From assembly GCA_030038355.1 (NCBI GenBank), contig JASHPB010000235.1, forward strand, positions 1 to 56,338: 56,338 nt of DNA, written 5' to 3'. The notes below the pieces were generated by a model. The model did no database searches. It was not told the DNA's origin and was given only the letters and a program-made list of their open reading frames with translations. Of this stretch, positions 43,240-50,789 are shown in pieces (within the stretch, counting starts at the first letter, position 1; every line of letters starts with the position of its first letter). The position numbers were made by a program, and so were the translations under genes. The stretch is from Candidatus Binataceae bacterium. Lineage in GTDB: Bacteria; Desulfobacterota; Binatia; Binatales; Binataceae.

Positions 43240-44010
43240 CGGTGAAGTGTCGAAGAGGATGGCGGTGCGCAGAGCCCGGATATCAGCTTCTCGAGTTCCT
43301 GCGGATCGCAGGGCTTGGTGAAGAAGTGATCGAAATGTCGGGCCCGCGATTAGTTGTTGTCTATTTTCCAGCCCGATAGCGCCACGAGCATTATCTTCGG
43401 CAGGAGCTCGCGCAGCAGCCTTGCGACTTCAAAGCCGTCGATACCCGGCAATCCGATGTCGACTACCGCGACGTCGGGTTTGAACTCTTTGGCAGCTTCA
43501 TGCGCGCTACCACCTTTTTGTCAGCGGCACGAGCCTCGTGGCCCTGGCCGCTCAACAAAAGCGCGAGTGCATCGGCAGCATCGCGATTGTCCTCGACGGT
43601 CAGTACTCTCTTCTTGTTCCTGACTTGCGGCGCTTGCCGCTCGGCCATAGTGCCCGCCGATGCTTGCTCGGCCGCACTCGCGGCGACGATCGGTAATTTC
43701 ACGACGAAGCTGGCGCCCTTACCGGATCGGCCACTGGCGGCGCTCACGCGGCCGCCGTGCATCTCGACTAACTGTCGCGTGAGTGCGAGTCCGATTCCTA
43801 GGCCGCGTTGCACGCTAAATTCACTACCGTCTCCCTGCTGATCAAATTGAAAAGCCGTCGGAGCAGATCTGCTTCGATACCGATGACGTTGTTACTCACT
43901 TCGACGACAGCGTGGCTGCCATCGCCGTGCACTCAATTCGATGCGCCCTCGGGGAGGCGTGTACTTGAATGCATTCTCGAGCAGGTTGGCGAAACCTGAA
44001 AGCAGCCTTG
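43240..44010 (-). pseudogene. Decayed hybrid histidine kinase with receiver domain
   Basis: Fragments of one protein in changing frames on the minus strand. They comprise ANLLENAFKYTPPRGRIELS (about 43930-43994, HATPase N-box), VVEVSNNVIGIEADLLRRLF (about 43840-43915), QRGLGIGLALTRQLVEMHGG (about 43740-43810), then a receiver with RVLTVEDNRDAADALALLL and DVAVVDIGLPGIDGFEVA. The end, FDHFFTKPCDPQELEKLI, is at about 43270-43340 in another frame. Each change of frame needs an indel, so the gene is dead. The receiver Asp is in VVDIGLPG. The kinase His and the start of the protein are missing. Confidence 0.75.
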
Positions 44011-44164
44011 CTCTCCTTCGTTCGCACCTAAACCGCTGGGAACCAGAAGTTGGTGGAGCCCAGCGGCCCATGTATTGCTCAGGCGCGCATTCGCGTTGGC
44101 GGTACCGGCGCTCCGTTCGGCGCTCGGGCCTTGACTTGGCCCAACTCGGCTATCATTTGCGATC

Positions 44165-44634
44165 CTGCTCGCCGAGTACGCAGCGACGCTGCCTACCCCG
44201 CCGCGCATCCAGGTGTTCGCGACCGACATCGACGATCGTGCGATCACCGAGGCGTGCGAATGCCGCTACCCGGGACGATCGCTCTCGACGTGTCGCCCGG
44301 GCGCTTGCACGCGCGCTTCTCGCTCGATGGCGACCGCTACCGGATCAACAAGGATTTGCGCGAGCTTGTGCTCTTCGCGACGCACGACGTGCTGCGCGAT
44401 CCGCCATTCTCGAAGCTTGATCTGATAAGTTGCCGCAATCTCCTGATCTACCTGGACCGCCAGATGCAGGACCGCACACTGGAAATCTTTCACTTTGCGC
44501 TTCGGCGGCACGGCTACCTTCTTCCGCGATCACGATGCGTGGGAGACATTTTGCGCGGGATAGCAAACTATCGGGTCATAAAACGGAGGGTTACGCTTCC
44601 GTTTGACAGAAGGTTGGCAACGGCGCACGCTTAG
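44165..44634 (+). pseudogene. Decayed CheR-type methyltransferase fragment
   Basis: The C-terminal part of a CheR (CheB/CheR fusion type) SAM methyltransferase on the plus strand. EYAATLPTPPRIQVFATDID and DRAITEACECRYPG run to about 44273. A one-base loss there then shifts the frame to TIALDVSPGRLHARFSLDGD, and LRELVLFATHDVLRDPPFSK, LDLISCRNLLIYL and MQDRTLEIFHFALRRHGYL follow. Near 44522 another frame reads TFFRDHDAWET, which resembles a CheR segment that should precede these pieces, so the copy is also rearranged. It lies head-to-head with the decayed kinase. Confidence 0.72.
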
Positions 44635-44756
44635 TCCTCAATCCTGAATCTCTTCAGTCCTTCTCCTGCAAGAGGAACAAACTTGGCGGCAAAGCCCGTT
44701 GATTCCTACGCCCTCGATTCTCGTCGGCCTCGGGGATCACGCGCGGAAGATGATTG

Positions 44757-45026
44757 GAGTTCGTTGCGCTCGGCAGAGGCGACTCGGCGCGTGGATCGGA
44801 GCTGCTGACCGAGCTCGACCGCCTGGTTTCGGAGTTCCGACGATTACGTCCTCCTCCAACCTTCAGAACATCCGGCGAGTTGCGGCTGGTGTGAAGAACC
44901 GACGACGAGTCGCCGCTCTGCATCATATGTCGACGGGAGGTTGACCTTTCGTCGAGAACCTTCTTCGAGACGCCCGGCGCGATCTATCACCTCTTGTGCT
45001 ACGGACGCGCGATCGGTTCTGTCTGA
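44757..45026 (+). pseudogene. Possible remnant of a small cysteine-rich protein
   Basis: One plus-strand frame reads ELLTELDRLVSEFRRLRPPP and then, after an in-frame TGA (44892-44894), SPLCIICRREVDLSSRTFFE and TPGAIYHLLCYGRAIGSV before a stop. The CxxC...C pattern and protein-like composition suggest a zinc-binding fragment, but no start or family is clear. Listed as low confidence because it may be a chance frame in a decayed region. Confidence 0.25.
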
Positions 45027-45183
45027 TTAAATCGATTAAGACTGAGATGCGGAGAGCGGGGATTTTAAAATCCGCTCCGGCTCGTGCGAGTTGCACGCCT
45101 CTGTCTGGCGCTACTGCGGCCGCAACTAGGCAAAAAGGGCAAACCTCAGTTGCGAACAACCGCCAGCTTGCCACATGCTTTAC

Positions 45184-45193
45184 TTACCGGTAA
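45184..45193. promoter_or_regulatory. Palindromic TetR-operator candidate
   Basis: Perfect 10-bp palindrome TTACCGGTAA, 20 bases before the ATG of the TetR gene at 45213. Short palindromes at this position are typical autoregulatory sites of TetR-family repressors; the flanks are not symmetrical, which weakens the call. Confidence 0.4.
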
Positions 45194-45212
45194 ATGATCT
45201 GAATTGAACGGT

Positions 45213-45875
45213 ATGGAAGAAGGTTCGCTCCATCGATCCTCTCCGCCCAGCGCTCGCAACGCTGCCTCACGCGCACGACGCGAAGCCGTCGTCGTCGCGG
45301 CCAAGTCGGTCTTCTTTGAAGAGGGCTACCAACTCGCCTCGATGGATCAGATTGCCGAGCGTGCCGGCACTACCAAGCGCACGCTTTATGATTACTTCGG
45401 TTCGAAGGAAGCGCTCTTCGCCGAAGTGGTCGCGCACGCGAGCAAAAGCTTCGTCGAGGCGCTCCCGCGGCCCGAGGACCTGCCGCGTGATCCACGGCAG
45501 GGGTTGCGGAGATTCGCAAACCAGGTGCGATCGCTCGTCAGCGCCGACGAAGCGATCCGGTTCGAACGGACCGTGATTGCTGAAGCGGAGCGTCATCCGG
45601 AGTTCGGGTGCGGTCTTTATGCGACCGGAGTGCTTGGCGCCGAAAAGATTCTCGCGACCTACCTTGATAGTCAAATCGCGGCCGGACGGTTGCGGCTGCA
45701 CAATAGCCGCCTCACATCGCAGGTCATCGTGGATATAGCAACGAACTCCGCGCTGCGCCGGCTCTTCGCCGCGCAGGATGAGGAAAGCGATCGGCTCGCA
45801 TCCGCGGCGCTCGATGAGGCAATCGATCTGCTTATTCGCAACTACTCGGTCGATTCGAAGAAGAAACGGAAATAG
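45213..45875 (+). CDS. TetR/AcrR-family transcriptional regulator
   Basis: A 220-aa repressor. The DNA-binding domain has AAKSVFFEEGYQLASMDQIA followed by ERAGTTKRTLYDYFGSKEALF. The C-terminal ligand domain (about 85-220) is helical and variable, with a C-terminal tetra-domain-like (AefR/TetR_C) phrase RFERTVIAEAERHPEFG. An upstream TTG (45204) would add three residues; the ATG at 45213 is preferred. The P450 gene follows in the same direction 27 bases after the stop, so the regulator probably controls, and is co-transcribed with, the P450 and perhaps the enoyl-CoA hydratase. Confidence 0.9.
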   Translation: MEEGSLHRSSPPSARNAASRARREAVVVAAKSVFFEEGYQLASMDQIAERAGTTKRTLYDYFGSKEALFAEVVAHASKSFVEALPRPEDLPRDPRQGLRRFANQVRSLVSADEAIRFERTVIAEAERHPEFGCGLYATGVLGAEKILATYLDSQIAAGRLRLHNSRLTSQVIVDIATNSALRRLFAAQDEESDRLASAALDEAIDLLIRNYSVDSKKKRK

Positions 45876-45902
45876 CAACTGACTAATCGTGGGAGCGCGA
45901 CT

Positions 45903-47174
45903 ATGAGCACCGAAGCCAGCGTTGAATCGTTGTCCACCGGCTTTCTGAATATCATCGGCCCCGACCACTATCAGCAGAATGGCTATCCACATCGGGAGTG
46001 GACCTATCTGCGGAGTCACAAGCCGGTCTACTGGTACGACGGCCCATACGCGCGGCCGTTCTGGGCGATCACGAAGCATGCCGATATCGTACAAATTGCC
46101 AAGCAGCCCACGCTCTTCACTAACCGCCCGCGCATCGTGATTTTCACCGACGAGCAGGGCGGCTATGGCGAAGGACAGGAGCCACCGTTCAGGCATCTGC
46201 TGACCATGGATCCGCCGCAGCACGGCGAGTATCGCTCGATCATGAGCCGCCGCTTCACGCCGCGCGCCGTGAATGAATTGCGTCCCAAGATCGAGCGGAT
46301 CACACGCGACGTCTGTGATTCGATCATGGATCGTACCGCATGCGACTTTGTGACCGATGTCGCGGCGCGGATTCCACTCGCAGTTATCGCCGAGTTGCTC
46401 GGATGTCCGCGCAAGGACTGGGATCAGCTCTTTGTTTGGAGCAACGAGATAATCGGCGCGGGCGACCCCGAGTTCCGCAAGCCGGGTGAGAATCCGCAGC
46501 AGACGGCCGAGCGCGCGCGAATGGAGCTGTTCCGGTATTTCGCGGCAATGATTTCGGAGCGGCAAAAGCATCCGACTGACGATGTGAGCAGTATTGTCGC
46601 GAATGCCAAGTTGCCAAGCGGCGACGTGATGCCGCCAATGGAGATGCTTGGCTACTACTTCCTGCTCGTCTTGGCCGGCAATGAGACGACACGCAACGCG
46701 ACCAGCGGCGGTCTCCAGGCTTTTATCGATTACCCGGAGCAATTCGTGCTGTTGAAAGAGAATCCGGCGCTTATCAAGCCCGCCGTGGAAGAGATCGTGC
46801 GCTGGGTCACGCCGGTAATTCACTTCGCGCGCAGCGCCAGCGCGGACACGGAAGTACACGGGCAGAAAATTCGCCAGGGCGATACGCTCTGCCTCTTCTA
46901 CGCATCGGCGAATCGCGACGAGGACGTTTTTGAGCGGCCGTTTGAGTTCGATATCAAGCGCAATCCAAATCCGCATATCGCCTTCGGAATCGGTGAACAC
47001 TTCTGCCTCGGCGCGAACCTCGCGCGGCTCGAGCTCGAAGTGATTTTTGCCGAGCTCGCAAGGCGCCTCGAGTTTGCTGAATCGACGGCGCCGCTTGAGA
47101 GGCTGCGGTCCAGCTTCGTCGGCGGCATCAAACACATGCCGATTCGCTACCAGATGAATCGCGCCGCCGACTGA
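45903..47174 (+). CDS. Cytochrome P450
   Basis: A 423-aa soluble bacterial P450 with all signature elements: I-helix AGNETT (258-263, oxygen activation), the ExxR pair Glu297/Arg300, the PERF-like region, and the heme loop FGIGEHFCLG with Cys368 as the axial ligand. The phrase TMDPPQHGEYRSIMSRRFTP also fits the group that includes steroid and fatty-acid hydroxylases of actinobacteria and proteobacteria (CYP124/125/142-like), but the substrate is not certain. It has GGGAG upstream. No ferredoxin or reductase is adjacent, so electron donors are elsewhere. Confidence 0.95.
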   Translation: MSTEASVESLSTGFLNIIGPDHYQQNGYPHREWTYLRSHKPVYWYDGPYARPFWAITKHADIVQIAKQPTLFTNRPRIVIFTDEQGGYGEGQEPPFRHLLTMDPPQHGEYRSIMSRRFTPRAVNELRPKIERITRDVCDSIMDRTACDFVTDVAARIPLAVIAELLGCPRKDWDQLFVWSNEIIGAGDPEFRKPGENPQQTAERARMELFRYFAAMISERQKHPTDDVSSIVANAKLPSGDVMPPMEMLGYYFLLVLAGNETTRNATSGGLQAFIDYPEQFVLLKENPALIKPAVEEIVRWVTPVIHFARSASADTEVHGQKIRQGDTLCLFYASANRDEDVFERPFEFDIKRNPNPHIAFGIGEHFCLGANLARLELEVIFAELARRLEFAESTAPLERLRSSFVGGIKHMPIRYQMNRAAD

Positions 47175-47242
47175 CTCGCTCGCAATACGGGGAATCACTG
47201 AAGGAGCTCGCGGCGCCGAGCTGGCGAGAATAGATCTAAGTT

Positions 47243-48037
47243 ATGGGAAATCTCGTCGAAGTTAATGATGTTGATCACGTAAGGACCATCAGGCTCAACC
47301 GTCCCGAAAAGAAAAACGCCCTGAGTGACGCCCTGGCCTGGGGCGTGGTAGGGGCGGTTGAGGAGGCGGCCCGGACGGACAGCGTTTGGGTGATCGCAAT
47401 CACCGGCAGCGGTGACTCATTCTGCTCCGGGCTGGACCTGTCGGGCTCGGAGCGGTTCTCACCGCTCTCGCCCCAGTCAGCTCAGCTCGATGACATCAGC
47501 TGGGTCGGGCAGTTCCTCCTTTCGATTCGCAAGCGATGCGACAAGCCGGTGGTCGGCGGCATCAACGGCGTGGCAGTGGGAGCGGGCTTGGGACTTGCCA
47601 TGGCCACTGACGTGCGCCTCATCAGTCGCAGCGCGAGGCTGATGGCAGGTTACACGCGGATCGGTGGCTCCCCCGACGGGGGCCTTACCATCACCCTGCC
47701 TCAGGCGATGGGCTACGAGCAGGCCCTGCGTTTCATGATGGAGAACCGCACGGTTGGCGGCGAAGAAGCGGTGGCGCTAGGCATGGCGGGAGAGGTGGTG
47801 GACGCCGATAAGTTCCATGGCCGGCTCGCGGCCTATTGTAATTCCCTTTGCCAGTGGTCGCCCATCACTTTGCGTTTGCTCAAGCGTGGCATGGCTAAAT
47901 CACTGGAGACCAACGACCTGGAGCAACAGCTACGCTACGAGTTGTCGAATATCCGGATTGCCTTCTCCAGTGAGGACGCCAAAGAGGCTCGGACGGCCTT
48001 CTTTGAGAAGCGAACGCCGTCGTTCAAGGGTAGGTGA
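47243..48037 (+). CDS. Enoyl-CoA hydratase/isomerase family protein
   Basis: A 264-aa crotonase-fold protein. The N-terminal phrase IRLNRPEKKNALSDALAWGV is typical. The first oxyanion-hole region is CSGLDLSGSE; the second is GGINGVAVGAGLGLAMATDV. The general acid/base position reads TRIGGSPDGG; the glutamates used by true hydratases at these positions are not obvious, so isomerase or another crotonase activity is possible. It is downstream of the P450 in the same direction (68 bases), consistent with breakdown of a CoA-linked aliphatic or sterol-side-chain substrate. Confidence 0.92.
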   Translation: MGNLVEVNDVDHVRTIRLNRPEKKNALSDALAWGVVGAVEEAARTDSVWVIAITGSGDSFCSGLDLSGSERFSPLSPQSAQLDDISWVGQFLLSIRKRCDKPVVGGINGVAVGAGLGLAMATDVRLISRSARLMAGYTRIGGSPDGGLTITLPQAMGYEQALRFMMENRTVGGEEAVALGMAGEVVDADKFHGRLAAYCNSLCQWSPITLRLLKRGMAKSLETNDLEQQLRYELSNIRIAFSSEDAKEARTAFFEKRTPSFKGR

Positions 48038-48223
48038 GGCCCTGCAACTAAAGACAGCGACGACCAACCAACCTCAAACGGCTGCTCGCCCAACCGTGCT
48101 CCGGGACCTGGCGGTCCAGGGCAACATTAAAGGGTGCTTGCCAGGTTTCGGGTCGAACTAATTTACGGGCTGCAAGCACCAAGCACAGCAACGACTTCGG
48201 TGCCGGCAGCGTGCTTTGCACGC

Positions 48224-49207
48224 TTAGCACGATTCATCAGTCAGGGTGCGCCCAGCGGATGCCAACTTTGAGACCGTTGAGAGCAACGCACGGGTCTCGG
48301 CAAGGACGCGGTCCTGAAACTTAGGGTCGCGCACCAAGGTGGAACCCATCATCGGATGACCGCGCTCGTCGTAGTACACGCCGGTCTTACCGGATTCATC
48401 GACTAGAACTTTGGTAATCACGCGCGCGGCTCGCTTTGGCGTGCTCAAGATCTTGATGAAGGGCATGAGCGCCGGCACCAGCAGCGGGAAGACGAATCTC
48501 TGCAGAGTGCGCACGAAGGCGCCGTCATCGCGCCCGAGGCTGGTGGTTAGATTCAAGCCCGGCTCGACCGCGTTAAAGCGCAGCCGTGGAGTCACGCGTG
48601 CGAACGCCATCGCGGCGGCGAGCTCGGCCTGCTTCGAGGTTGCATAGGAATCGAAGCCATTAGTCTTCGAGCCGCCCGGCTTCCAGTCTCCACGCGCGCT
48701 CGCCTCGGCGGAAAGGTAGCGGCCACCGCGAAAGCCAACCGCCACGGCAGGCTTGCGTTCGGGGTCTTCTACGGCGGAGACGACGAAGACGACGTTTGCG
48801 CCATCGGGGAGATTTGGTACAAGCGCATCTGTCAGCGCGAACGGGCCGAGATGGTTCGTGGCGAACGTCATGTCCCAGCCGAGGGCGTTTTTGGTTGGAT
48901 GCGTCTGTCTGATCCCCGCGTTGTTGACCAGGCCAGCGAGGGGAAGCTGCAATGCGGTGATCTCCGCAGCGGCGCGAGCCACACTCACAGGATCCGACAA
49001 GTCGCAGACGACTGACACCGCATACTGCCCTTTCTTCTCGATTGTCTGCTGCAGCTCCTCCAGCTTTCGAGGGTCGCGTCCGACCAGGACCACCGTGCCG
49101 TGTTCGGCCACTTGAAGCGCCGTCGCGCGGCCGATTCCCGACGTTGGACCTGTGATGATGTACGCCTTACTGACGGCCGGTTGAGATTGCGAGATTGGTG
49201 TAACCAT
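48224..49207 (-). CDS. Short-chain dehydrogenase/reductase
   Basis: A 327-aa SDR of the retinol-dehydrogenase/WWOX-like branch. The cofactor motif is TGPTSGIG at 19-26, with NNAG at 95-98, catalytic Ser144, Tyr188 and Lys192 (YATSK). A basic residue after the second strand (GRDPRK) favours NADP(H). A 30-residue insertion (about 150-180) before the catalytic Tyr is longer than in the classical enzymes. It is transcribed against the P450 and hydratase genes. The substrate is unknown. The gene directly after it on the same strand is a broken hydrolase fragment, so the two may have formed a catabolic pair once. Confidence 0.9.
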   Translation of the reverse strand: MVTPISQSQPAVSKAYIITGPTSGIGRATALQVAEHGTVVLVGRDPRKLEELQQTIEKKGQYAVSVVCDLSDPVSVARAAAEITALQLPLAGLVNNAGIRQTHPTKNALGWDMTFATNHLGPFALTDALVPNLPDGANVVFVVSAVEDPERKPAVAVGFRGGRYLSAEASARGDWKPGGSKTNGFDSYATSKQAELAAAMAFARVTPRLRFNAVEPGLNLTTSLGRDDGAFVRTLQRFVFPLLVPALMPFIKILSTPKRAARVITKVLVDESGKTGVYYDERGHPMMGSTLVRDPKFQDRVLAETRALLSTVSKLASAGRTLTDESC

Positions 49208-49218
49208 CTCTGCTTTCG

Positions 49219-49424
49219 CTATCCCTTCAGAAACTCGCGCGCGGCTGCCAGAAATCCATCAGGGGCGTCGTAAGGCACACCGTGTCCGGCGTTGGCGACG
49301 GTCGCGAGGCGGGCGTCGGGGATGGTTTGGAGCATCCACTCTGCATCTGCGGTAAGAGAATGTCAGAAACTTCGCCTCGAACGAGGCCCACCTTGGCCCG
49401 AATCACTTTCTGTTCCTGCGTCAT
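49219..49424 (-). pseudogene. C-terminal remnant of an alpha/beta-hydrolase
   Basis: On the minus strand, KVGLVRGEVSDIL is followed after a single-base frame shift (around 49350) by DAEWMLQTIPDARLATVANA, GHGVPYDAPDGFLAAAREFL and KG to the TAG at 49219. The late His in NAGHGV is the catalytic histidine of alpha/beta-hydrolases. About three quarters of the expected 280 residues are absent and the frame is broken, so the gene is not functional. It ends 12 bases before the SDR gene begins. Confidence 0.65.
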
Positions 49425-49623
49425 TGTCCTCGAGCTCCTTTTTTTTCCCAGACCCCAAGGACCTACTGCACTGTCAGACTAAATCCGAGCTTTTGCAATG
49501 TCATGATTTTGAACTTAATCGGACAATGGCGCCGTCCGATGCTATCCGAAGAGCACAGACTCCCGCCCAGTGGCCGAAATTCTTCGAGGCAATCCCCGCA
49601 GTCTCCTCGCGGATCGAGGGGTG

Positions 49624-49919
49624 CTAACGATTCAAGAGCTCTCGCGGGCGATTCTTGAGCAGCATTTCTGCGGGTCTCCTGGCCGATGAATTCAGCCACG
49701 TTTCAAAGTCGCGTATACGCACGCGGTGCCTATGACAGGCTGCAGCACCCGAACGGTCACCACCGAGGGAATACGCTGAGCGTCGCTGTTCCAGTCGTTG
49801 TCGCGAAGCAATCGTGGGGCCTGAGCAACGGCCTCGTAGAGGGTCCCGGCCGTGACCTCGACCGAGTGATCCACGCCACTGGTATCGGTACAGGTCACAC
49901 GGCACGACTTTTTGGCCAT
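49624..49919 (-). pseudogene. Frameshifted small conserved protein
   Basis: The first frame reads MAKKSCRVTCTDTSGVDHSV and EVTAGTLYEAVAQAPRLLRD, then VVTVRVLQPVI. The natural continuation HRVRIRDFETWLNSSARRPA and EMLLKNRPRELLNR is in the next frame. One base is missing near 49730, where ATA-GAG-CAC would give the expected VIEH. The intact form (about 95 residues) is a short protein I have seen repeated in proteobacterial and acidobacterial genomes, function unknown. It is either a recent one-base deletion or a sequencing error. No ribosome site is clear. Confidence 0.6.
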
Positions 49920-49931
49920 GTTGCGGAACAT

Positions 49932-50789
49932 AGCAGTTTCGCTTTTCTTTCACCAAGCTGCTCGGCCGCGCCACAAGGTTGCCGTCGGCCAGAACATGCG
50001 GCGTGGCGAGCGCGGCGCGCATCAAAGGACTATTCTCGCTGTAGGGGGAGCGGCGTGCGCGCTGAGGCAGCTGCTCCGCGATAAGCTCGCGTCGCGGCTT
50101 TCAGGCTACGACATGGTGAAGGAAATCCGTGAGCCTCCGGATGACGAAACAACAATCGTTTTCAAGTTGCCAAGGTCGCTGCACACCACGCATGGAACGT
50201 TCAAACTCAAGCGCGGAGCACTCAAGGGGGGCCTCCTCAGGCGCGGCCGGCGCTTTGATTGTCATCGACGCCGCCAGTGACGAAAGCGGTTTATCTGGTC
50301 GAGACGATTGCAGAGGAACAGCATCCTGGAAGCGGAGAAGTATTCCGAGATTATCTCCATGCCTTACCGTGTGACCCGCCAACTGGCGCTCGATGGGCGG
50401 TTTCAGGCGCTGCTGCAGGGCCTGATAAACGCTCCACGGAGAACAGCATCAGCTCGTGATGCTGCCGACGGCGAGCACGATGTCGATCACCTGGTCGCTG
50501 CCGCTCGGTTCTCAATCCACTACGTTCAATGGGGTCTTAAAGATCCCAGCGTTCTGTTCCTGACCGTTGCTAAACAAGTTGAAATAGACACTACACGGTC
50601 GGGCATGTCGCGCCGACGAGCTTCTCGGCGCAAAGGTCGCTCACCGACTCGTCCAATATGGCCTCGTGAAGTGATCGCATTTTCCAAGCATTGAATCGCA
50701 TTGCGTCTGAGGTATGATTCGCGGTTTACTCGCTCGGGAGTCTGCACCACAGTGGATAGAGCTTAACGATTAACGTCGGCGAAGGTTTA
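49932..50789. other. Region without a supported gene before the radical-SAM gene
   Basis: About 860 bases. Frames on both strands are short and change codon character. A fragment near 50110 reads MVKEIREPPDDETTIVFKLP and one near 50260 reads AVYLVETIAEEQHPGSGEVF. Neither continues as an intact protein nor recalls a family. I suspect remnants of decayed genes. The promoter of the radical-SAM gene should lie after 50690. Confidence 0.4.

Noticed and set aside
45267..47198. Long minus-strand open frame opposite the TetR and P450 genes
   Set aside because: It spans two genes with clear plus-strand motifs and has no recognisable domain; a GC-driven shadow.
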